DNA of 64,000 nucleotides, from assembly GCA_035532075.1 (NCBI GenBank), contig DATKRV010000105.1:1-64000 (forward strand). Direction: 5' to 3'. Position numbers and translations under genes: made by a program. The notes beneath the pieces were generated by a model. The model was not told the origin of the DNA, ran no database searches, and saw only the letters and a program-made list of their open reading frames with translations. Source of the DNA: CAIVND01 sp035532075 (GTDB lineage Bacteria > Actinomycetota > Acidimicrobiia > Acidimicrobiales > Bog-793). Of this stretch, positions 40,791 to 49,099 are shown piece after piece. Within the stretch, counting starts at the first letter, position 1. Every line of letters starts with the position of its first letter.

Positions 40791-41789
40791 ATGGCCGACG
40801 ACGTGACGCGCGCGAATTTTCCCATTTTAAGGCCACGCAGGCTGAGAAGGACAGCGTCACTTCGACGTATGGTCGCCGAGACGAACCTCTCGGTCAACGA
40901 TCTTATTTTGCCGGCATTCGTTCGCGAGGGAATTGACGGGCCGGCCCAGATTGCATCGCTCCCAGGAGTCAGCCAGCATACGGTCGCCTCGCTCGTGAAA
41001 AGCGCCCGGCAGCTCGTCGAGCTCGGTGTCCCCGCGATGGTGTTGTTTGGTGTTCCCCTAGTGAAAGATTCCAGTGGAAGTGGGGCCTATGACAAGGATG
41101 GCATCACTCAGGTTGCGCTCCGCGCGCTTCGCGATGCGGTCGGCGATGAGCTCGTTCTGATCAGTGATCTGTGTCTCGATGAGTACATTGACCATGGTCA
41201 CTGTGGTCTTCTGACCGCCGCTGGCGAGGTCGACAATGACGCGACGATTGAGGTCTATGGCGAAATTGCCTGTGCCCAGGCCGAGGCAGGTGCCGACATC
41301 GTCGCTCCGAGCGGAATGATGGACGGCCAGGTCGGGAGGATCCGTCGCGCCCTCGATGAGCATGGCTATTTTGACACCGCGATCCTCGCCTACAGCGCGA
41401 AATATGCATCCACCTTCTATGGGCCGTTCCGCGAGGCGGTCAATGTCAAGATCGAAAACAACGGCGACCGACGTGGTTACCAGCAGGACTTTGCGAATCG
41501 CCGCGAGGCGCTCAGAGAGGTCGCGCTCGACGTTGACGAGGGAGCGGACATGGTGATGGTCAAGCCCGCGCTTGCCTATCTTGATGTGCTGAGTGATGTG
41601 CGCGCGGCAGTTGATGTTCCAGTCGCCGCCTATCAGGTGTCGGGTGAGTACGCGATGATCCTCGCCGCCTCGGAGCGGGGATGGATCGATCGCGATGCAG
41701 CTGCGCTTGAGACGGTGACCGCGATTAAGCGCGCCGGAGCCGATCTGGTGCTCACCTATTTTGCCACCGACATCGCGCGTCTTTTGTGA
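40791..41789 (+). CDS. hemB: Delta-aminolevulinic acid dehydratase
   Basis: Condenses two ALA to porphobilinogen; 332 residues from ATG 40791. Active-site lysines are in AYSAKYASTFYGPFR and DMVMVKPALAYLD. The metal motif DLCLDEYIDHGHCG keeps two of the three zinc cysteines and has Asp at the third, a hybrid between Zn and Mg types. The start is debatable: TTG 40755 has GGGGAGG 7 bases upstream, whereas ATG 40791 fits homolog length (RPRRLRR near residue 14) and has TAGTCT 8 bases upstream with TTGACC before it. Confidence 0.92.
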   Translation: MADDVTRANFPILRPRRLRRTASLRRMVAETNLSVNDLILPAFVREGIDGPAQIASLPGVSQHTVASLVKSARQLVELGVPAMVLFGVPLVKDSSGSGAYDKDGITQVALRALRDAVGDELVLISDLCLDEYIDHGHCGLLTAAGEVDNDATIEVYGEIACAQAEAGADIVAPSGMMDGQVGRIRRALDEHGYFDTAILAYSAKYASTFYGPFREAVNVKIENNGDRRGYQQDFANRREALREVALDVDEGADMVMVKPALAYLDVLSDVRAAVDVPVAAYQVSGEYAMILAASERGWIDRDAAALETVTAIKRAGADLVLTYFATDIARLL

Positions 41790-41805
41790 GAGTCGCGGGG
41801 TTTTG

Positions 41806-43092
41806 ATGAATGTAAAACGAGATACCACGCGCAGCGTGGAGCTCTTCGCGCGTGCGGAGATGGTCATTCCCGGAGGAGTGAACTCTCCGGTAAGGGCGTT
41901 CCGCTCAGTCGGGTTGACTCCATTCTTCGTCGATCACGCGAGGGGCTCTCGGATCATCGATGTCGATGGCAACTCGTATCTCGATTTCGTCCAGTCCTGG
42001 GGCGCCTCGATTCTCGGCCACGCCGACCCGAGGGTTGTTGCGACGGTCTCGGAGGCGGCAGGTCGTGGAACAACCTATGGAGCACCGACCGAGAACGAGG
42101 TCGAACTCGCCGAAGTCATTGCGATGGCAGTGCCTGGAGTTGACATGGTCCGACTCGTCTCGTCGGGTACCGAGGCAGTGATGACCGCGATCAGGCTCGC
42201 GCGCGGCGCAACCGGCCGGGACCGTGTGGTGAAATTCGCAGGTTGTTATCACGGTCACAGCGACGCGGTACTCGCCGCCGGAGGCAGCGGTGTGGCAACG
42301 CTCGGACTGCCCGACTCACTTGGCGTGACCAGGAATGCCGTGGCCGACACGATGGTCATCGACTACAACGAGATCCCGGTCATCAACGAGGACGTTGCCT
42401 GCGTGATCGTCGAGCCGGTCGCGGCGAATATGGGACTCGTGCCACCCGATGCTGGATTTCTCGAGGGATTGAGGCGCGAGTGTGATGACGCAGGTGCCCT
42501 GCTGATCTTTGACGAGGTGATCACGGGATTTCGGATCGCGAGGGGCGGAGCAACAGAACACTTCGGGGTCGTGGCAGACCTCTATACCTTTGGCAAGGTG
42601 ATCGGTGGCGGACTTCCTCTCGCTGCCGTCGGAGGCCGGCGCGCGTTGATGAGCCAACTTGCTCCAACGGGTCCGATCTACCAGGCGGGTACGTTGTCGG
42701 GGAATCCGCTCGCCACGGCGGCCGGGTTGAAGGTTCTTTCACTGCTTGACGAATCCGCCTATGACGAACTCTCGGCGCGCGTCGAGCGACTCACGGTCGG
42801 ACTCACCAAGGTGATCGGCGAGGCCGGGCTTTCGGTGCAAGTTCCCCGGCTGCGCACGCTCTTCTCGATCTTTTTCATAGATACTCCGGTGCGTAACTTC
42901 GATGGGGCGAAACGCGCCGCGAGCAGTGGACTGTACGCGCGTTTCTTCCGCTCGATGCTTGCGCGCAACGTCGCCCTAGCCCCGAGTGCCTTCGAGGTCG
43001 GTTTCGTCTCGCTCGCGCACAGCGACGAGGACATTGACGTAACCATCGAGGCCGCACGGACCTCGGCGCTCGAGGTGGCAAAGGGTCTCTAG
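41806..43092 (+). CDS. hemL: Glutamate-1-semialdehyde 2,1-aminomutase
   Basis: PLP enzyme making ALA from the HemA product; 428 residues. FARAEMVIPGGVNSPVRAFRSVG is the family start, LVSSGTEAVMTAIRLARG binds PLP phosphate, FDEVITGFR carries the Asp to the PLP nitrogen, and YTFGKVIGGGLP holds the Schiff-base Lys. ATG 41806 gives the standard length; the frame upstream overlaps hemB. Last gene of the heme set, facing the convergent aldo/keto reductase gene. Confidence 0.97.
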   Translation: MNVKRDTTRSVELFARAEMVIPGGVNSPVRAFRSVGLTPFFVDHARGSRIIDVDGNSYLDFVQSWGASILGHADPRVVATVSEAAGRGTTYGAPTENEVELAEVIAMAVPGVDMVRLVSSGTEAVMTAIRLARGATGRDRVVKFAGCYHGHSDAVLAAGGSGVATLGLPDSLGVTRNAVADTMVIDYNEIPVINEDVACVIVEPVAANMGLVPPDAGFLEGLRRECDDAGALLIFDEVITGFRIARGGATEHFGVVADLYTFGKVIGGGLPLAAVGGRRALMSQLAPTGPIYQAGTLSGNPLATAAGLKVLSLLDESAYDELSARVERLTVGLTKVIGEAGLSVQVPRLRTLFSIFFIDTPVRNFDGAKRAASSGLYARFFRSMLARNVALAPSAFEVGFVSLAHSDEDIDVTIEAARTSALEVAKGL

Positions 43093-43118
43093 CGCTGCGC
43101 CCGGGTTCTCCGGTGTCG

Positions 43119-44099
43119 CTACTCGCGCAACTCGGCGTTTCTCGGGAAGAGTCCGTTGATCCGCCCGACGATCTCGTCGTCCAGCCGGGCGAGGACATCT
43201 AGCGCACCGAGGTTCTCTCTCACCTGGGAGGCGCGGCTCGCGCCGGTGATTACGGTCGATACCCGTGGATTCCTCAGACACCAAGCGATGGCGAGTTGTG
43301 CAAGTGAGCAACCAAGCTGGACCGAAATTGTCTGGAGCGCCCGGATGGACGATTTCAGCGACTCGTCCTCCACCTGAGCTCTGATTCTCGAATTGTCCGG
43401 TTTCGCGGCGCGTGAATCTGTCGGAATGCCGTCGAGGTATTTGCCCGTCAGTACCCCCTCGGCGAGCGGACTCCAGGTCGTGAGCCCTATGCCGAAATCC
43501 TTGTAGAGATCCTTGAACTCCCTCTCCACCTTTGATCGATTGATGAGGTTGTACTCTGGCTGTTCGGTCACTGGTGCGCGCAGGTTGTTGCGTTTTGCAA
43601 TCTCATAGGCGCGTCGGATCGACTTCGCGGGCCACTCGGAGACGCCCCAGTAGAGTGCCTTCCCGCGAGAGATGATGTCGGACATGGTGACGACGACCTC
43701 TTCGATCGGAGTTTCGGGGTCAGGTCGATGACACAAGACGATGTCGACGACGTCGTGGCCGAGTCGCTCGAGTGACCCGTCGATCGCCGAGAGGAGATAC
43801 TTGCGGTTCAACGTCCGCCTGGAGTTCACTCCCTCTGCCAGACCGAAGTAGAACTTGGTGGAGATGATGTAGCTGTCTCGCGACCAGCCGAGTTCCCTGA
43901 TTGCCTCACCGAGGATGCGCTCTGCTCGTCCGCCAGCGTAGATCTCGGCGCAGTCGAAGAAGTTCACTCCTCCCTCTCTCGCGACGCTCAGACTGCTGAT
44001 GATGTTCTCGAGTCCGTTTTGCTGGTCAAAGGTGATCCACGAGCCGTACGAGAGCGCACTGACTTTGAGACCTGAGCTTCCGAGGCGGCGATAGATCAT
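43119..44099 (-). CDS. Aldo/keto reductase (Kv-beta/YghZ-like)
   Basis: NADP-dependent oxidoreductase, TIM barrel, 326 residues from ATG 44099. The catalytic tetrad is visible: Asp in FFDCAEIYAGG (with the Tyr), Lys in STKFYFG, His in VLCHRPDP. The NADP loop includes SPLAEGVLTGKYLDG and TVITGASRASQVREN. It groups with potassium-channel-beta-like reductases; substrate unknown. ATG 44099 has AAGGAG upstream; an ATG six codons earlier (44117) is possible. Confidence 0.9.
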   Translation of the reverse strand: MIYRRLGSSGLKVSALSYGSWITFDQQNGLENIISSLSVAREGGVNFFDCAEIYAGGRAERILGEAIRELGWSRDSYIISTKFYFGLAEGVNSRRTLNRKYLLSAIDGSLERLGHDVVDIVLCHRPDPETPIEEVVVTMSDIISRGKALYWGVSEWPAKSIRRAYEIAKRNNLRAPVTEQPEYNLINRSKVEREFKDLYKDFGIGLTTWSPLAEGVLTGKYLDGIPTDSRAAKPDNSRIRAQVEDESLKSSIRALQTISVQLGCSLAQLAIAWCLRNPRVSTVITGASRASQVRENLGALDVLARLDDEIVGRINGLFPRNAELRE

Positions 44100-44137
44100 T
44101 TGGGACTCCTTTGTCATGACTGCACTGCTCGGCTGGA

Positions 44138-45448
44138 TCAGCCCGCTCGATTTGGTACGAGGTTGGTGAGCGTCGCGAGTGCACGGTAGGCAAGTTCAGC
44201 CGGACCGCGCTCATCTTCGCGCAGGAGATTCGACATGATGCGAAGCAGCCACTCCATCACCGACTGGGAGTGCATGCCGGTCGAGACGAGGCGCCTCATG
44301 AGCTCGGGATGGCCCATCAGTGTCATGAACCTCGAGGCAACTTTGTAATACAGTCCGTAGGCAAGGTCGAGTTCCCGGTCAAACTGTAAAAGATGTCTGA
44401 GATCTCCATCGGCAATGGTTTCACTCGCGATACGCGCGGCGAGCCGCCCGGTTTCGTATCCATAGGCAATGCCTTCGCCGTTGAAGGGATTGATTGATCC
44501 TCCGGCATCGCCGACGATGAGATAGTCCGGACCCACGTGCGGTCCAACTGAGAGACCCATCGGCAGACGGCCACCTGTCGGTGCCGAGAGCGCGGTCGAT
44601 TCATCCAGGCACCATGACGCTGGGGCAAAGTCCACGAATGATTTCATCATCTTCGTCGTATTGACCTGCTTCCAGTGATCATAGGTAGAGAGCAGACCGA
44701 TGCCCACGTTGACCCTGCCATCTCCGAGCGGGAAGATCCAGCCGTATCCAGGCATTACTTTGCCCTCTTTGTCGCGAAGGTCGAGGTGTGACTCGATGTA
44801 GTTGTCCGCATGCCTTGGCGATGCGAAGTATCCGCGGATTGCCATACCGAGCGGGATGGAACGGTCACGACTCGCGCCGAGTGACCGGCCAAAGCGTGAG
44901 TTCGCTCCATCTGCGACGATCGTCACCTTGGCGCGCACCTCGCTTGTCGTGCAGTGATCATTGTCCTTGATGACCGCGCCCTCGGTCATTCCTCCAGATC
45001 CAGCCTCTGAGCCGATCGGCGAGATTGCCTCGGCCCCCTGCCAGACGATCGCTCCCGCGCCCTCGGCATGAGTACTGACGAGCTCATCGAGGTCATGACG
45101 GGTGACCACAAAGCCATGGCTCGGGTAGTCCGCGTGTTCTGGCCAGGGCATCGTGAGTTCGCGACCAAATGCCACCGCCCGGAGTCCCTCGTATCGATGG
45201 TGCTCGCCGAGTCGGTCTTTGAGACCCATCTCGTAAAGTTGCCGTACCGACCGAGGAGTCAATCCATCCCCACAGGTCTTTTCCCTCGGGAAGTGTTTTT
45301 TCTCGACGCAGAGAACATTCAGACCGGCCTTGGCGAGCCAGTAGGCAGAGGCGGAGCCCGAGGGACCTCCGCCCACGACCAGCACGTCGCAGCTATACGC
45401 ACTCGGACGAGGCGGATGGGATGCGGACTGGTCGATCACGTTGGGCAC
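44138..45448 (-). CDS. Geranylgeranyl-reductase-family flavoprotein, likely menaquinone reductase
   Basis: FAD enzyme of 436 residues reducing prenyl chains. DVLVVGGGPSGSASAYWLAKAG binds FAD, followed by PREKTCGDGLTPRSV and the family motif YGWIFPLGDGRVNVG; GDAGGSINPFNGEGIAYG is the second FAD box. The mycobacterial relative MenJ saturates one isoprene unit of menaquinone. Its divergent position beside nuo supports a quinone role (inference). Starts with GTG; TAGTGT is 6 bases upstream. Confidence 0.85.
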   Translation of the reverse strand: MPNVIDQSASHPPRPSAYSCDVLVVGGGPSGSASAYWLAKAGLNVLCVEKKHFPREKTCGDGLTPRSVRQLYEMGLKDRLGEHHRYEGLRAVAFGRELTMPWPEHADYPSHGFVVTRHDLDELVSTHAEGAGAIVWQGAEAISPIGSEAGSGGMTEGAVIKDNDHCTTSEVRAKVTIVADGANSRFGRSLGASRDRSIPLGMAIRGYFASPRHADNYIESHLDLRDKEGKVMPGYGWIFPLGDGRVNVGIGLLSTYDHWKQVNTTKMMKSFVDFAPASWCLDESTALSAPTGGRLPMGLSVGPHVGPDYLIVGDAGGSINPFNGEGIAYGYETGRLAARIASETIADGDLRHLLQFDRELDLAYGLYYKVASRFMTLMGHPELMRRLVSTGMHSQSVMEWLLRIMSNLLREDERGPAELAYRALATLTNLVPNRAG

Positions 45449-45454
45449 GAGATG

Positions 45455-45460
45455 ACACTA
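45455..45460 (-). promoter_or_regulatory. Putative -10 hexamer of a leaderless transcript (flavoprotein gene)
   Basis: TAGTGT on the minus strand, exactly 6 bases before GTG 45448. Confidence 0.5.
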
Positions 45461-45552
45461 CTGGTCAATTGTCACGTGCGTTCCTGCTCGGTTGCCCAAG
45501 ATCGTCGTCGATGTGCCAAATTCCCTGAGCCGTGCTACAACATCTTTACGTT

Positions 45553-46002
45553 ATGGGAAGTCTTACTAGCTATCTACCGATACTTGTCCTCTTCGTGCTC
45601 GGATTCCTCTTCGCAGCACTTTCGATCGTTGCCTCGAAGCTGCTGGCCCCAAGTCGGCCAACGGCTGCGAAGGAGGCACCCTATGAGTGCGGAATCGTTC
45701 CGACCTATGAGCTGCCGCATCGGTTTCCGGTCCGCTTCTATCTCGTCGCAATGATCTTTGTCATCTTTGATATCGAGGTGATCTTCCTCTTTCCCTGGGC
45801 GGTCATCAACAACAGCCTCGGGACCTTTGGTCTGATCGAGATCATCCTATTTTCGATGGCGGTTTTTTTCTCGTTCATCTATCTGATCGCAAACGGTGCC
45901 CTCGACTGGGGCCCGATCAAGCACATCCGCCCTGCCTCCGAGCAATTGAGAACGACCGAGTCGACCGTACGACGCATCAACTCTTCGAACGAAGCAGCGT
46001 AG
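45553..46002 (+). CDS. nuoA: NADH-quinone oxidoreductase subunit A
   Basis: Membrane subunit of complex I, 149 residues, three hydrophobic segments. KEAPYECGIVPTYELPHRFPVRFYLVA holds the quinone-cavity loop with the conserved Cys, and VIFDIEVIFLFPWAV the second helix. ATG 45553 starts it; a TTG/CTG extension to 45532 is unlikely. First gene of nuoA-N. Confidence 0.95.
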   Translation: MGSLTSYLPILVLFVLGFLFAALSIVASKLLAPSRPTAAKEAPYECGIVPTYELPHRFPVRFYLVAMIFVIFDIEVIFLFPWAVINNSLGTFGLIEIILFSMAVFFSFIYLIANGALDWGPIKHIRPASEQLRTTESTVRRINSSNEAA

Positions 46003-46011
46003 GAGAGTCCC

Positions 46012-46596
46012 ATGTCATCTTGGAACGGGCTCGAGTCGCTCGGACATAACTTTCTCACAGGACGACTTGAAGACTTTGTCAGATGGTGCCGGTACAACTC
46101 GATGTGGCCAGCAACCTTTGGGCTCGCGTGTTGTGCAATCGAGATGATGGCCGCAGGGGCGGCGGAGTTCGACCTCGCCCGCTTCGGTATGGAGGTGTTT
46201 CGTCCATCGCCGCGCCAGTCGGATCTGATGATCGTTGCTGGGCGACTGTCGCAGAAGATGGCCCCCGTGCTCCGCCAGGTTTACGACCAGATGATGGAGC
46301 CGAAGTGGGTGATCTCCATGGGCGTCTGCGCCTCAACCGGCGGAATGTTCAACAACTACGCGATTGTCCAGGGCGTCGACGAGATCGTTCCCGTTGATGT
46401 GTACGCCCCGGGTTGCCCCCCAAGTCCACAGACGCTGATCCACGCCATCTTGACCCTTCATGAACAGGTGCGCACCGGCGAGATCATGCACCGGCGCGAG
46501 TCGAGGACGGGTGCAACCGAACTCACTGGTGAGCCGACTGTCGCCGGTTGGACCCAGAGCCTTCCCAATCCCACGCGGGTCGGGACTCCGCGATAG
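46012..46596 (+). CDS. nuoB: NADH-quinone oxidoreductase subunit B
   Basis: Binds the terminal N2 4Fe-4S cluster that hands electrons to the quinone; 194 residues. The four Cys ligands sit in FGLACCAIEMM (Cys40, Cys41), SMGVCASTGG and APGCPPSPQ. The 40-residue C-terminal tail beyond the core is variable. ATG follows GGAGAG at 8 bases; 9 bases after nuoA. Confidence 0.97.
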   Translation: MSSWNGLESLGHNFLTGRLEDFVRWCRYNSMWPATFGLACCAIEMMAAGAAEFDLARFGMEVFRPSPRQSDLMIVAGRLSQKMAPVLRQVYDQMMEPKWVISMGVCASTGGMFNNYAIVQGVDEIVPVDVYAPGCPPSPQTLIHAILTLHEQVRTGEIMHRRESRTGATELTGEPTVAGWTQSLPNPTRVGTPR

Positions 46597-47115
46597 ATGA
46601 TCCCTGAGACCTCCCTTGCAGAGCGTGGCCTTGAGATCGCGCTGATTACCGACGCGCCGTTGACGTTTTCTCGTCGGCAGGCAGTCATCCATCCGTCGCG
46701 TGCCACCTATCTCGAAACGGTTGCCAAGTTCAAGCGCGCGGATTATGTCACCTGCTCCGACCTGTGCGCGGTCGACTATCTCAGCGCGAAAGATGCCCGG
46801 CAGCTCCCCGATGGGGTGGCGCCCGAGCGCTTCGAGATCGTTGTCTCGTTGCTCTGTTTGGAAAAGACGCGACGGATCCGTCTTCGGGTGCAAGTGCCAG
46901 AGTCCGATCTGTCGATTGCAACGCTGTTCAGGCTCTATCCCGGTACGGAAAACATGGAGCGCGAGGTGTTCGATCTGTTCGGAATCACCTTCGTCGGGCA
47001 TCCAGATATGACACGGATCCTGATGCCCCCGGACTGGGAGGGGCATCCGCTGCGCAAGGACTATGGCGTCGGACGCGTTCCGGTGCAATTTCGCGAGGCG
47101 CCCGGTCCACGATGA
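46597..47115 (+). CDS. nuoC: NADH-quinone oxidoreductase subunit C
   Basis: Peripheral-arm scaffold subunit, 172 residues, with the 30-kDa signature EREVFDLFGITFVGHPDMTRILMPPDWEGHPLRKDY near the C-terminus. The ATG follows the nuoB stop with no gap and the stop overlaps nuoD in ATGA. Lacks the N-terminal extension found in some Actinobacteria. Confidence 0.96.
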   Translation: MIPETSLAERGLEIALITDAPLTFSRRQAVIHPSRATYLETVAKFKRADYVTCSDLCAVDYLSAKDARQLPDGVAPERFEIVVSLLCLEKTRRIRLRVQVPESDLSIATLFRLYPGTENMEREVFDLFGITFVGHPDMTRILMPPDWEGHPLRKDYGVGRVPVQFREAPGPR

Positions 47116-48530
47116 GTGAGAACAAGATGACGACATCTGTCGCCGGCAGCAACTCGCACGACCAACTCGAACCGGAATCTGGTGAAGTCGCTGAAGGGTC
47201 CGAAGGTGTTTTCGACCTCGCCGCGCGTACCGGAGGAACCTCAGAGGGTCTCGCACCGGCCGATGCCACGACCGAGGTCCAGCGAATGATCGAAGAGGGA
47301 GGAGTGCTTCGGCTCCCGGAAGAGAACGATCTTGATCCGCGTCAATCCGAGGTCCGATTCGGTGAGGGCGAAACGATGATCATCAATCTCGGGCCGCAGC
47401 ATCCCTCGACGCATGGGGTGCTGCGGATCATGCTCGAGCTCGAGGGAGAGACCGTACTGCGCTCGAAGCCGATCATCGGCTATCTCCATACGGGCATGGA
47501 GAAGACAGCCGAAGAGCTGACCTATGTGCAGGGATCGACGAACGTCACACGCATGGACTACCTCTCGCCGATCTCGAACGAGCTTGTCTTTTGTCTTGCC
47601 GTCGAGCGGCTCCTTGATGTGGAGACTCCTCCGCGCGCGGTCTGGATCCGTATGCTGATGGCCGAACTCAATCGAATCTGCTCGCATGTCACCTGGGCGG
47701 CGACGAACGGCATGGATCTTGCATCGACGACGATGATGATCTTTGGATTTCGTGAACGCGACCTGGTTCTTTCGTTCTTTGAAAAGACAACCGGGCTGCG
47801 GATGAATACGAACTACATCCGACCTGGCGGAGTGGCCGCCGATCTCCCCGACGGCTGGGAGGATGACGTCGAAGTGATGATGGACACCATCGAGTCGCGG
47901 CTCGATGATTATGACGAGCTCCTCACCGGTCAGCCGATATTTCGCGAACGCACCGAGGGCGTTGGAATCCTTCGACCAGAGCTAGCTCTCGCGCTCAGTG
48001 CGACGGGTCCGTTGCTCCGCGCCTCGGGCATCGCCTATGACCTTCGACGCGCCGAGCCGTATCTCGCCTATGACGAGGTCGACTTTGACGTGATCGTGGG
48101 CTCGGTGGGGGACACATTTGACCGCTATGCGGTGCGCATGAACGAGATCCGTGAATCGATCCGCATCGTACGCCAGGTTCTTGAGCGGATGCCGAGGGGC
48201 GACTATCGGGTTCAGGATGCAAAGGTGACCCCACCGCCTCGCGGACGCATCGATGAGTCGATGGAGGCGCTCATCCATCACTTCAAGCTCTATACCAGCG
48301 GATTCGAACCTCCCGAGGGAGAGGTGTACGTCGCCGTCGAGTCGCCGCGTGGCGAGCTTGGCTGTTACCTGGTCTCAGACGGTTCAAACAAGCCGTACCG
48401 GATGCACATGCGCGCGCCGAGTTTCGTCAATCTCCAGAGCGTGCCGGCACTCCTGCGCGGCGGCTTGATGGCGGATGCAATTGCGGTCCTCTCCTCGGTT
48501 GATCCCGTACTTGGAGAGGTAGATCGCTAG
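47112..48530 (+). CDS. nuoD: NADH-quinone oxidoreductase subunit D with acidic N-terminal extension
   Basis: 49-kDa subunit forming the quinone site with NuoB; 472 residues. The family core starts at NLGPQHPSTHG (residues 92-102), with the conserved quinone-site His, and continues with GYLHTGMEKTAE and a YVAVESPRGELG block near the end. About 65-75 residues before the core (rich in Glu, Ser and Gly) are not part of usual NuoD. The ATGA overlap with nuoC fixes the start at 47112; upstream open sequence is only frame overlap. Confidence 0.96.
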   Translation: MSENKMTTSVAGSNSHDQLEPESGEVAEGSEGVFDLAARTGGTSEGLAPADATTEVQRMIEEGGVLRLPEENDLDPRQSEVRFGEGETMIINLGPQHPSTHGVLRIMLELEGETVLRSKPIIGYLHTGMEKTAEELTYVQGSTNVTRMDYLSPISNELVFCLAVERLLDVETPPRAVWIRMLMAELNRICSHVTWAATNGMDLASTTMMIFGFRERDLVLSFFEKTTGLRMNTNYIRPGGVAADLPDGWEDDVEVMMDTIESRLDDYDELLTGQPIFRERTEGVGILRPELALALSATGPLLRASGIAYDLRRAEPYLAYDEVDFDVIVGSVGDTFDRYAVRMNEIRESIRIVRQVLERMPRGDYRVQDAKVTPPPRGRIDESMEALIHHFKLYTSGFEPPEGEVYVAVESPRGELGCYLVSDGSNKPYRMHMRAPSFVNLQSVPALLRGGLMADAIAVLSSVDPVLGEVDR

Positions 48531-49099
48531 TGGCTCATCTCAGTCTCGAAAACCGTGAGCGCGCGACGCGTCTCATTTCGCTCTACCCAAAGGATCGCTC
48601 GGCGCTGATTCCGCTCTGCCATCTCGCGCAGTCCCAGGACGGTTATCTGACGCAAGAGGCGATCCAGGATATTGCGGATCTCGTTGGCGTAACACCTGCC
48701 GAGGTCTACGGTACGGCGACCTTTTATGACATGTTGCACACAGAGCCGGTCGGGAGGTACGTCGTCGCGATTTGCACCAACATCGCGTGCCTCTTGAACG
48801 GCGCCTTTGAGCTCCTCGAGCATGCGCAAAAGCGGCTCGGTGTATACGTCGGCCAGACAACCAACGATGGAATGTTCACGATCGAAGAGGCGGAGTGTCT
48901 CGCGGCATGTGACACCGCACCTTGTGTACAGGTCAACCATCGATTCTTCGGCCCACTCGCGGGTGAATCTTTTGATGCACTGGTTGACAACCTTGAATCG
49001 GGCCGCCTCGACGATGTCGTGCCACCCCATGGTGTGCTGAACCGTGTTGAACGAAGCGTCGGGTTGACCTCGTCCGCAAAGCGCGAGGCCGCGCAATGA
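48530..49099 (+). CDS. nuoE: NADH-quinone oxidoreductase subunit E
   Basis: 24-kDa thioredoxin-like subunit with the N1a 2Fe-2S cluster; 189 residues. Ligands are in AICTNIACLLNGAF and EAECLAACDTAPCVQVN. GTG start shares one base with the nuoD stop. C-terminal 30 residues are extra. Works with NuoF and NuoG as the NADH dehydrogenase module. Confidence 0.96.
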   Translation: MAHLSLENRERATRLISLYPKDRSALIPLCHLAQSQDGYLTQEAIQDIADLVGVTPAEVYGTATFYDMLHTEPVGRYVVAICTNIACLLNGAFELLEHAQKRLGVYVGQTTNDGMFTIEEAECLAACDTAPCVQVNHRFFGPLAGESFDALVDNLESGRLDDVVPPHGVLNRVERSVGLTSSAKREAAQ

